A DNA stretch of 8,906 bases, from positions 1 through 8,906 of the forward strand of contig JAJQIE010000334.1 of the NCBI GenBank assembly GCA_021199395.1, read 5' to 3'. A program made the translations under genes and the position numbers. Positions 1-5,591 of the stretch are shown here, in pieces. This stretch comes from Lachnospiraceae bacterium. Lineage in GTDB: Bacteria > Bacillota > Clostridia > Lachnospirales > Lachnospiraceae. How positions within the stretch are numbered: the stretch's first letter is position 1; each line of letters starts with the position of its first letter. The notes beneath the pieces were generated by a model. That model searched no databases, was not told where the DNA came from, and saw nothing but the letters and a program-made list of their open reading frames with translations.

Positions 1-180
1 CTCTGACTCGTCTGGATTTTCTGTTCCTCCATCTGCTCCCGCAATTTCCGATGAATCACACTCTGACTCGTCCGGTTTTTCTGTTCCTCCGGCAGTTCTC
101 GCAGTCTCCGATAAATCGTACTCTGGCTTGTCTGGCTCTTCCGTTTCTCCGGCTGCTCCCGCAGTTTCCGAAACCTCCAT
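1..180 (-). repeat. Three tandem imperfect 60-bp repeats inside a gene
   Basis: Positions 1-60, 61-120 and 121-180 align end to end; the first two share CTCTGACTCGTC at the start and CTGTTCCTCC at the same offset, and the third has CTCTGGCTTGTC. The period is a multiple of three and keeps the minus-strand frame open, so each unit encodes 20 residues. The array may continue to the left of the window. Confidence 0.85.
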
Positions 181-480
181 CCCGCCCGGATAGACCAGCG
201 TACCTACGGCAGTCTCCCTCACGATTTCCCTTGCAATCGACAGAACAGCCTCATTTTTCTCCCCCAAAACCAAAAAATCGACATATTTCGGGCATAAAAA
301 AAGCGTGTGTCCAGACCCTTCATTCTTCTGATTCACAGGCTTCTGACTTACTGGCTCTTGCTTCGCACCCAGATACAGGAATGTAAATTTATCTCCCGTC
401 CTCGTATCCTTCCACTCTCCAAAATGCACCAGACATTCTCCCCAACGGCTGAACAACAGCCGAAAATAATTCATATTCAT
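1..480 (-). CDS. Hypothetical protein with acidic 20-residue tandem repeats (3' end outside window)
   Basis: An open frame of 160 codons reads from an ATG at 480 to the window edge without a stop. A GAGGGG ribosome binding site sits 6 bases before this ATG; a second in-frame ATG two codons later is less well spaced. The first 100 residues are a mixed, apparently folded region without signal peptide or obvious membrane segment (it begins MNMNYFRLLFSRWGEC). From about residue 101 the protein consists of three imperfect 20-residue repeats approximating SExAGAxGGTExPDESE, acidic and rich in G, T, E, P and S, which look disordered. I recognise no family. It is codirectional with the secreted-protein gene at 1051-1536 but separated from it by 570 bases, so it probably has its own promoter. 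The number of repeats is unknown because the gene leaves the window. Confidence 0.7.
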   Translation of the reverse strand, partial: MNMNYFRLLFSRWGECLVHFGEWKDTRTGDKFTFLYLGAKQEPVSQKPVNQKNEGSGHTLFLCPKYVDFLVLGEKNEAVLSIAREIVRETAVGTLVYPGGMEVSETAGAAGETEEPDKPEYDLSETARTAGGTEKPDESECDSSEIAGADGGTENPDESE

Positions 481-1050
481 AATCTTCCCCTCTCTTGCGC
501 AGCGTCGTCCGCGGCAGACATTTCGTCCCGCCGCGGAAATCTTATACGTTCAATCATCGACGCCACTTCGTATTATTTACCTTGTACTTAAAACAAACTC
601 CTGCGGTCTTTCCCGGAAAAGCAGCCGCAATATGGTGTGTGAAGCAGTCCCAAGTACCCTGTATTAGTCAACAGTAACCCTTTCACCGCCCTTCGCGGTG
701 ATTCTTTCTCCTTTGTAAGCGGCAATTTTAATGAAAAACAGTTGTTTTATCTGTAACCAAAGTATTTCAATTATTGCTATAAATATTGCTAAAATATTGC
801 CAAACACTTTTCTCCCGCTGTTACCGCTGTCCGGCGCGTGCAGCCTGTCAGGACTGCCTGTGGCTTATTAGCATCTGCTCTCTGTTTCGCTCTGTCCTAA
901 GCATATGCCACTGACACACAGAACCACTCAGTGCCGCTAAACGTCCACGCAAGCGCGTCCACCCGGTTCGTTTGTTTCCCCGACTCATAGCTTCGCGGGA
1001 ATAAACTCTGACGAAGAGCCGAAGCAGGCCTCAAACATCTTCGAATTCCA
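481..1050. other. 570-bp stretch without a convincing gene
   Basis: Only short shadow frames are open here. The stretch holds a 7-bp inverted repeat TCCGCGG/CCGCGGA at 508-514 and 531-537, just upstream of the start at 480. It also has a small perfect hairpin TCACCGC/GCGGTGA at 683-701 and an AT-rich zone at 771-804 with three spaced ATTGC motifs that overlaps a possible minus-strand promoter. The part nearest the secreted-protein gene (897-1050) can be read as a coding-like tail in another frame, discussed as a finding. No terminator with a T-run was found after the gene ending at 1051. Confidence 0.6.
776..803 (-). promoter_or_regulatory. Possible sigma-A promoter for the repeat-protein gene
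   Basis: On the minus strand TTGGCA (803-798) is followed after 16 bases by TATAGC (781-776). The -35 match is good and the -10 is weak. It would give an untranslated leader of about 290 bases to the gene starting at 480, which is long, so a closer promoter that I did not recognise is possible. Three GCAAT motifs on the same strand, spaced 11-12 bases apart, overlap it. Confidence 0.25.
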
Positions 1051-1536
1051 TCAGTCCACCCAGATGCCATTTGTATAGCTGGAAACAGATTCCGACGCAC
1101 TGCCTTCTATCACTACATGGGCGCCCCATGCTCGATAATAGTATCCGCCCGCCACTGAAATCGAACTGGTCGTGCTTGACACATAGTACGCATTGTACTT
1201 CGCCGCTATCGGTCCGGTATAATAGTTTGACCATGTACCGTTGACCAGCCGTTGTAAATACATACACACCTTAATCGTGTCTACGCTGGACTTCGCCGTA
1301 GTAGAACCCGCCATACGAAAGGTTCTGCTGCCCGTCACAGTAAGCGTACCCGTCCCATTCGACAGATAGGACCACCGTAGCGACGGATAGACGATCGCTT
1401 CCACTTCCGTTTCCTCCGTCAGCAGAGAACCGTCAACAACCGTCCCCAGCAGCTCATCCGCGGCGGATGCCTGCAGCGTCCCAAATGACATGCAAAACAG
1501 AAGCACTATCGCGGTAATTTTTCGTACCCATTTCAT
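1051..1536 (-). CDS. Small secreted protein, candidate effector of the ECF sigma cassette
   Basis: This 161-residue protein has a clear Sec signal peptide: basic start MKWVRK, hydrophobic core to about residue 20, and an A-S-A cleavage site at residues 23-25. The mature part (about 136 residues) is rich in S, T, Y and G, with alternating polar and hydrophobic stretches suggesting a beta-sheet protein; it contains a segment MYLQRLVNGTW (92-102) and ends in NGIWVD. It resembles small exported Clostridia proteins of unknown function, perhaps the DUF6147 group, but that is recollection and not verified. C15 lies inside the signal peptide and the preceding F makes a lipobox unlikely. The start is set by GGAGG 6 bases upstream of ATG 1536. 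It lies 65 bases downstream of the DUF4367 gene on the same strand and has its own ECF-like promoter motif at 1570-1596. Function unknown; a role in envelope stress is inferred from context only. Confidence 0.85.
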   Translation of the reverse strand: MKWVRKITAIVLLFCMSFGTLQASAADELLGTVVDGSLLTEETEVEAIVYPSLRWSYLSNGTGTLTVTGSRTFRMAGSTTAKSSVDTIKVCMYLQRLVNGTWSNYYTGPIAAKYNAYYVSSTTSSISVAGGYYYRAWGAHVVIEGSASESVSSYTNGIWVD

Positions 1537-1569
1537 CTCTTTCCTCCTTTCCGCCCGCTTACAATAATA

Positions 1570-1596
1570 AAAACGATTGAGTCCATTATTTGTTAC
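1570..1596 (-). promoter_or_regulatory. ECF-type promoter motif upstream of the secreted-protein gene
   Basis: Reading the minus strand, GTAAC (1596-1592) is followed after 16 bases by CGTTTT (1575-1570). ECF promoters typically carry an AAC in the -35 and a CGT in the -10 at about this spacing. Transcription would begin near 1563, leaving about 27 bases that include the ribosome binding site. The same two blocks occur upstream of the DUF4367 gene. The -35 block begins 6 bases after the DUF4367 stop codon. Confidence 0.6.
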
Positions 1597-1601
1597 AGGA
1601 A

Positions 1602-3041
1602 TCAGGAAAGAAAATCCATATGTTTTACAAGCTCCTCTATTTCTTCAAACGGAAGTTCTCCGGAAATAACATATCGAAAATCTTTATACTCAAATTCCGC
1701 CATATAGGATTCACCCTCCTGATCAGGATTCACTGACCATATCTTTACCTCTGTTCCTTGTAAATTCTCTATGGTCATTTCTAATTCCGTATCACTGTCA
1801 GAGACATAATAACTTGTAGCCTCAGAGTCTGGATTTCTCATATACAGGCATATAATTGTATCCCCATAAGAATAAAATACATGGGCTTCTGTTCCATCGT
1901 CATGTATCGCATACTCAAGATATTCCATCCCTGACGACCAATAGTTAAAATTAATTCCCGGAATTCCTGTTATCTCCTCAATCTCTTTCATTGCCGCATA
2001 ATGTTCAGGATTTGCACTCTCCATCGTGTTTTCCTCCTCCACATTATCCGTCACCGTTCGCGTTGCAATATTGTCTACCACTGATTCCCACATCCTCAGA
2101 ATCAATCTCCTGCTTGCGGTCACGTTCATGCTCACACCAAATACCAGCACAAACGCGGCTGCCACAATTCCACCTCGCTTTACTATTTTCTTCAAATAGC
2201 GGGAGCGTTTTTCCTTCTTTCCACGCTTTCGGTTCTGTCTCTCATGCTCCCGCTCTATTGCCCTGCGGTCTTCCTCCGGGAGCATACGGTACAGCATTTC
2301 GAGGTTCATGCCGGTATTTTCTATGTCATTCCCTCTTTCATTTTTTGTCCCATATTCTGTTTTATTTTCTATTTTATTCTCTATTTCATTTTCTACTTCA
2401 TTTTTTGTTTTATTTTCCGTCTCATTTTCTATTCCATTTCTAATATCATTTTCCGTTTCAGTTCCATTTTCCACTTCATTTTTTGTTCCATTTTCTATTC
2501 CATTTTTAATTTCATTTTCCGTTGCTGTTTCTATTCCATTTTCCGTCCCATTTTTAATATCATTTCCCATTTCTATTCTATTTTTTGCTTCATTTTTTGT
2601 CCTATTTTCTATCTCATCTGCTATTTCATTTTCTATTTCATTTTTATTTCCTGTTTTATTCGCCTCATTCTGTATATCGTTCCCCGTTCTGATTTTCTGC
2701 TCACCCTCAGCTTCTGTCCCATTCCTGCACGAAAGCCCGGCTTCATTTCCACTTAACGGTTCGTCCTCGTCCTCCTGCCACACTCCCATCGCTTTCAGGC
2801 GCGCCACTATTTTATCATACTGGCCGTCCGGCGCCGTAATTTTGGACAATTCCGGGTCGGAATTGATTCTGCGCTCCGCCTCGTCCGCTTCCTCCTGAAG
2901 CCCCTGCAATATAAAATCATCAATCACCGGATCATCCGATTCGTCATAGGGAAAGCGAATCGGCGTTATTTTGGGGGACGCGGATTTTGAGGGGCTATAT
3001 AAATTCTTATTATGTTCTGTTCTTTTATCTTCTGTACTCAT
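1602..3041 (-). CDS. DUF4367 transmembrane protein, probable anti-sigma factor with N/E-rich repeat insert
   Basis: The 479-residue protein has four parts. Residues 31-90 form an acidic cytoplasmic segment (around DDFILQGLQEEADEAER and DPELSKITAP) of the kind that begins DUF4367 proteins encoded next to ECF sigma factors. Residues 119-245 are a low-complexity block of tetrads such as NEIE, NGTK and NKTE. Residues 246-289 (LPEEDRRAIE followed by K/R-rich sequence) lead into one membrane helix at about 290-309. Residues 340-479 are an extracellular DUF4367 domain (ITGIPGINFNYWS to LVKHMDFLS). The basic flank predicts N-inside, C-outside topology. In the family such proteins are thought to hold a sigma factor until an outside signal arrives; here the likely partner is the sigma factor at 4413-4943. 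An AGGGA lies 11 bases before ATG 3041, a loose spacing. Family membership is fairly sure; anti-sigma activity is inferred. Confidence 0.85.
   Translation of the reverse strand: MSTEDKRTEHNKNLYSPSKSASPKITPIRFPYDESDDPVIDDFILQGLQEEADEAERRINSDPELSKITAPDGQYDKIVARLKAMGVWQEDEDEPLSGNEAGLSCRNGTEAEGEQKIRTGNDIQNEANKTGNKNEIENEIADEIENRTKNEAKNRIEMGNDIKNGTENGIETATENEIKNGIENGTKNEVENGTETENDIRNGIENETENKTKNEVENEIENKIENKTEYGTKNERGNDIENTGMNLEMLYRMLPEEDRRAIEREHERQNRKRGKKEKRSRYLKKIVKRGGIVAAAFVLVFGVSMNVTASRRLILRMWESVVDNIATRTVTDNVEEENTMESANPEHYAAMKEIEEITGIPGINFNYWSSGMEYLEYAIHDDGTEAHVFYSYGDTIICLYMRNPDSEATSYYVSDSDTELEMTIENLQGTEVKIWSVNPDQEGESYMAEFEYKDFRYVISGELPFEEIEELVKHMDFLS
2310..2687 (-). repeat. 12-bp degenerate minisatellite encoding N/E tetrapeptides
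   Basis: Roughly two dozen degenerate 12-bp units, seen on the plus strand as TTCATTTTC-like pyrimidine-rich repeats, encode tetrads of the form N-x-[I/T/V]-[E/K] in the DUF4367 protein. The cleanest part is about 2352-2642. The coding strand is almost entirely purine there. The period of 12 keeps the frame, so gain or loss of units would change linker length without breaking the gene. Confidence 0.85.
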
Positions 3042-3099
3042 AAATCAATAAGTCCCTTCTTGACTTTTTTATGATAAGGATTAAACTGTATATCATCGG

Positions 3100-3125
3100 A
3101 AAACGGCAATGGTTTCTGCTGTTAC
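3100..3125 (-). promoter_or_regulatory. ECF-type promoter motif upstream of the DUF4367 gene
   Basis: On the minus strand GTAAC (3125-3121) is followed after 15 bases by CGTTTT (3105-3100). This repeats the two blocks found before the secreted-protein gene, with one base less spacing. Transcription would start near 3093, about 50 bases before the ATG at 3041. The motif lies within the 114-bp divergent region shared with murG, so it overlaps the murG upstream region on the other strand. Confidence 0.55.
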
Positions 3126-3155
3126 TGTAAAATTCTATTTCAGGCTGGAGGTTTT

Positions 3156-4235
3156 ATGAAACGAATTATTCTCACCGGTGGCGGTACCGCCGGTCATGTT
3201 ACTCCCAATATTGCTCTCATTCCGCGTCTTCAGGAATTGGGATATACGATTCAATATATAGGCTCCTACGAGGGTATTGAGAAGAAACTGATCGAAGAGC
3301 TGGGCATCCCTTATTCCGGCATTTCTTCCGGAAAGCTACGCCGCTACTTCGACCTCAAAAACTTTTCCGATCCTTTTCGCGTAGTGAAGGGCTATTTCGA
3401 GGCTAAAAAGATACTGAAAGAGTTTCATCCTGACATTATTTTTTCAAAAGGAGGCTTTGTCGCTGTCCCGGTCGTGCAGGCGGCAAAAAGTCTTCATATC
3501 CCGGTGATCATCCATGAATCGGATATGACTCCCGGTCTGGCAAACAGGCTTGCGCTCCCCGCCGCTACAAAGGTTTGCTGTAACTTCCCTGAAACACTTT
3601 CCAGTCTGCCGGAGGGCAAAGCCGTCGTTACCGGATCGCCGATTCGTCAGGAGTTGCATAGCGGGAATCGTCTTGCCGGTATGAAATTCTGTGGTTTTTC
3701 AGCCGATAAGCCGGTGCTTCTGATTATCGGCGGCAGCCTCGGTTCCGTAGCGGTGAACCAGGCGATCCGCGGTATCCTGCCCGAACTGCTGAAATCCTTT
3801 CAGGTCGTTCATCTCTGTGGAAAGGGCAATCTGGATGAGGATTTGAAAAACACAACCGGTTATGTTCAATATGAATACATCAAACAGGAGCTGCCGGATC
3901 TCTTTGCTCTGGCCGATGTTGTCGTTTCCAGAGCCGGTGCAAACGCAATCTGCGAGCTTCTCGACCTTCGCAAGCCAAATCTTCTGATTCCGCTTCCGGC
4001 CGCATCCAGCCGGGGAGATCAGATCCTGAATGCCCGCTCCTTTGAAAAACAGGGATTCAGCGAAGTGCTGATGGAGGACGACATCACGCCGGAGGTTCTG
4101 CTTTCCAGAATTCAGGACCTTTACCAGAACCGGCAGACCTATATCTCCGCTATGGAACACAGCGCTGCCAGTGACGCAGTCACAAAAATCACTGCATTAA
4201 TCGAGGAAACTGTTCAGAATACATCGATCGGGTAG
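3156..4235 (+). CDS. murG: UDP-N-acetylglucosamine--lipid I N-acetylglucosaminyltransferase MurG
   Basis: MurG transfers GlcNAc from UDP-GlcNAc to lipid I on the inner face of the membrane, making lipid II for peptidoglycan. The 359 residues have the family's normal length and two-domain GT-B layout. The N-terminal glycine-rich loop GGGTAGH is at 8-14, [10 protein letters not shown] at 96-105, and [12 protein letters not shown] at 120-131 corresponds to the HEQN-type loop. The second domain has GGSLGS at 192-197, [12 protein letters not shown] at 258-269 and RGDQILNA at 286-293, which fit the UDP-GlcNAc site. GGAGG lies 4 bases before ATG 3156. The gene stands alone, with no other cell-division or wall genes beside it, and is flanked by a sigma factor (convergent) and its presumed anti-sigma gene (divergent). 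No clear sigma-A promoter was recognised in the 114 bases upstream. Confidence 0.97.
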   Translation: MKRIILTGGGTAGHVTPNIALIPRLQELGYTIQYIGSYEGIEKKLIEELGIPYSGISSGKLRRYFDLKNFSDPFRVVKGYFEAKKILKEFHPDIIFSKGGFVAVPVVQAAKSLHIPVIIHESDMTPGLANRLALPAATKVCCNFPETLSSLPEGKAVVTGSPIRQELHSGNRLAGMKFCGFSADKPVLLIIGGSLGSVAVNQAIRGILPELLKSFQVVHLCGKGNLDEDLKNTTGYVQYEYIKQELPDLFALADVVVSRAGANAICELLDLRKPNLLIPLPAASSRGDQILNARSFEKQGFSEVLMEDDITPEVLLSRIQDLYQNRQTYISAMEHSAASDAVTKITALIEETVQNTSIG

Positions 4236-4258
4236 GAGACGCATTTGTTCTCTACCCG
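4229..4258 (+). other. Stem-loop overlapping the murG stop codon
   Basis: CGGGTAG and AGA pair with TCT and CTACCCG around a 9-base loop, with one bulged G at 4236. The stop codon TAG (4233-4235) lies in the left arm. No T-run follows, so it is not a canonical terminator; it could protect the mRNA 3' end. Confidence 0.4.
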
Positions 4259-4356
4259 TACAAAGTCAAAGACCCCAATGCAAGCATATGGCATCAAGCT
4301 TGTTACAATGCAGACACGGCTACCTGGCCTGTTGCTTCGCGAAAATAAAATCGAAG

Positions 4357-4401
4357 AAGTCCCCGCTGCTCCGCGATGACCATTCGGAGGATCGGGGACT
4401 T
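4357..4401 (-). terminator. Nested-hairpin terminator after the sigma-factor gene, possibly bidirectional
   Basis: AAGTCCCCG (4357-4365) pairs with CGGGGACTT (4393-4401), and inside it CTCCG (4369-4373) pairs with CGGAG (4385-4389), separated by symmetric 3-base internal loops. On the minus strand the stem is followed by a T-rich stretch (TTCGATTTTATTTT), 12 bases past the sigma-factor stop. On the plus strand the following bases are less T-rich, but the hairpin could also stop murG transcripts. Confidence 0.7.
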
Positions 4402-4412
4402 TCGACTTTCAT

Positions 4413-4943
4413 TCAGTTCTCTTTGTTCCTGTATTCGTCCCAGAATTTCTCGCGGATATACGCTCTTGCCCTGCAGACCCGCGCACGCAGCACAGACGAC
4501 GATACGCCTGAAATCTCCGCGGCTTCCGCATAGGAAAGCTCCTTCACAAAGCACAGAGTCAACGCTTCATACCATTGCTCATTGACACATTTTACTTCCA
4601 TGAGTATGCGTTTGGTAAACTCCTGCATATCCAGCTGTTCTTCCAGAATTGTCACAGTCTCATCGACCAGCAGATTGCCGACCTCTGTAGTCGTGGTATC
4701 CACCAGAAGCTCTCCCCACCGCTGTTTTCCTCTCAAATGATCAATCACAGCATTCTTGGTACAGCGCACCAGCCAGGCTTTCTCCGATTCAGGGCTTACC
4801 TGATCCATGCGTATATAAAATTCACAAAATACCTGCTGCAGAATCTCCTGCGCGAGCTGATAATCTGAGGTCTTATCCAGAACGATACGCATTATAAGAT
4901 TCTGATACTTTTGAAAACACCCTTCAAATCGATTGTTTCTCAT
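4413..4943 (-). CDS. RNA polymerase sigma factor, ECF (sigma-70 family)
   Basis: The 176-residue protein has the two-domain form of extracytoplasmic-function sigma factors. Region 2 covers about residues 5-76, including DYQLAQEILQQVFCEFYIR and AWLVRCTKNAVIDHLRGKQR. Region 4 covers about 118-168, with the helix-turn-helix around SYAEAAEISGVSSSVLRARV and the following RARAYI. It would bind core polymerase and direct it to a small set of promoters, plausibly those with the GTAAC/CGTTTT motif at 1570-1596 and 3100-3125. AAGGG lies 7 bases before ATG 4943. The gene follows the HIT gene by 33 bases on the same strand, so the two may be cotranscribed. The usual downstream anti-sigma gene is not adjacent: murG lies between in the opposite direction. 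No copy of the ECF-like motif was seen just upstream of this gene, so autoregulation is not supported here. Confidence 0.93.
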   Translation of the reverse strand: MRNNRFEGCFQKYQNLIMRIVLDKTSDYQLAQEILQQVFCEFYIRMDQVSPESEKAWLVRCTKNAVIDHLRGKQRWGELLVDTTTTEVGNLLVDETVTILEEQLDMQEFTKRILMEVKCVNEQWYEALTLCFVKELSYAEAAEISGVSSSVLRARVCRARAYIREKFWDEYRNKEN

Positions 4944-4976
4944 AATTATTCCCTTTATCTTTTGTAGGCTGTCGAT

Positions 4977-5381
4977 TTATCGGAATAATTTCAGAATATC
5001 CTCTTTATCTGCTTCGCTTAGATTCCCTGGTTTCCACGTAATACCGACCATATCATTCTCATATCTCGGAATCAGATGAATATGGAAATGATCGACAGTC
5101 TGTCCGGCTGCGGCTCCGTTATTCTGGACAAGATTTAACCCATCCGCATGCAGGCCTTCCTTCAACTGCGTTGCGATCCTCTTTGCTGCTACAAATACCT
5201 TTTCAACTATCTCGTCCGGCAGTTCAAACAGATTCGCGGCGTGAGTCTTTGGAATAATCAGCGCATGTCCCTTAGAAGCGGGACCCAGATCCAGAATCAC
5301 TCGCAATGTCTCATCCTCATAAAGTGTCGCCGATGGAATGTCTCCCCTTGCTATTTTGCAGAAAATACAATTATCCTCCAA
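4977..5381 (-). CDS. HIT family hydrolase (HINT-like), TTG start
   Basis: A 134-residue histidine-triad protein; members hydrolyse nucleoside phosphoramidates or related AMP/ADP-linked compounds, with unclear physiological substrates in bacteria. The catalytic triad motif HFHIHLI lies at 98-104, with the preceding conserved QNNGAAAGQTVDH. The N-terminal CIFC (5-8) with H47 resembles the zinc site of the HINT subgroup. I chose TTG at 5381 because AAGGG sits 6 bases upstream and the protein then begins directly at the conserved EDNCIFCK. The only in-frame ATG (5477) would add 32 residues atypical of the family and has no ribosome binding site. A strong promoter lies at 5484-5512. The sigma-factor gene follows after 33 bases. 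Confidence 0.93.
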   Translation of the reverse strand: MEDNCIFCKIARGDIPSATLYEDETLRVILDLGPASKGHALIIPKTHAANLFELPDEIVEKVFVAAKRIATQLKEGLHADGLNLVQNNGAAAGQTVDHFHIHLIPRYENDMVGITWKPGNLSEADKEDILKLFR

Positions 5382-5411
5382 AATTATCCCTTCTTTCTTC
5401 AGGCTATTACA

Positions 5412-5431
5412 GTGCGGTTTCCGGGCCGCAC
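5412..5431 (-). other. Hairpin in the leader of the HIT mRNA
   Basis: GTGCGG (5412-5417) and CCGCAC (5426-5431) form a 6-bp GC-rich stem with an 8-base loop, about 30-50 bases upstream of the TTG start and inside the predicted leader of about 95 bases. No T-run follows. Purpose unknown. Confidence 0.35.
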
Positions 5432-5483
5432 CGTGTAAATACAGATACTTGTGTTCAGGATATGTTCCACACACCATATTTAT

Positions 5484-5512
5484 ATATTAAAAAGATTGTC
5501 GGAAATTGTCAA
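5484..5512 (-). promoter_or_regulatory. Sigma-A promoter for the HIT/sigma-factor transcript
   Basis: On the minus strand a perfect TTGACA (5512-5507) is followed after 17 bases by TAATAT (5489-5484) in a very AT-rich setting. Transcription would start near 5477, giving a leader of about 95 bases to the TTG start at 5381. It faces away from the histidine kinase gene. Confidence 0.7.
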
Positions 5513-5591
5513 TCAAATATTCTTGCTATTTCATAAAATTAATGATAGACTTTCTACCACTCAAAAACAAAGCGAAAGAAGTTTATGTGCC

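Noticed and set aside
1..180. CRISPR-like array
   Set aside because: The 60-bp units are adjacent without spacers and keep a protein frame; this is a coding tandem repeat.
683..701. Intrinsic terminator at the 7-bp hairpin TCACCGC/GCGGTGA
   Set aside because: On the minus strand no T-run follows it, and on the plus strand no gene precedes it, so a terminator role is not supported.
1051..1536. Lipoprotein signal in the small exported protein
   Set aside because: The cysteine at residue 15 is preceded by F and lies in the hydrophobic core, so it is not a lipobox; A-S-A at 23-25 fits signal peptidase I.
2244..2898. Long plus-strand frames rich in F, S, I and P opposite the DUF4367 gene
   Set aside because: They are the antisense reading of the NxIE repeat block. 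They lack ribosome binding sites, and the minus-strand gene has clear domain structure.
3060..3096. TTGACT with TATATC or TATCAT as a murG promoter
   Set aside because: TTGACT is too far from either -10 candidate (23-25 bases), and the closer -35 option (TTTATG) is poor. I could not support a murG promoter.
4303..4585. Short plus- and minus-strand frames over the sigma-factor 3' end and intergenic region
   Set aside because: They overlap the sigma-factor region 4 and the terminator hairpin, have no ribosome binding sites and no protein-like features.
5451..5591. N-terminal 47-residue extension of the histidine kinase from ATG 5451
   Set aside because: The region holds the divergent HIT promoter, is AT-rich, and has no usable ribosome binding site for that ATG.
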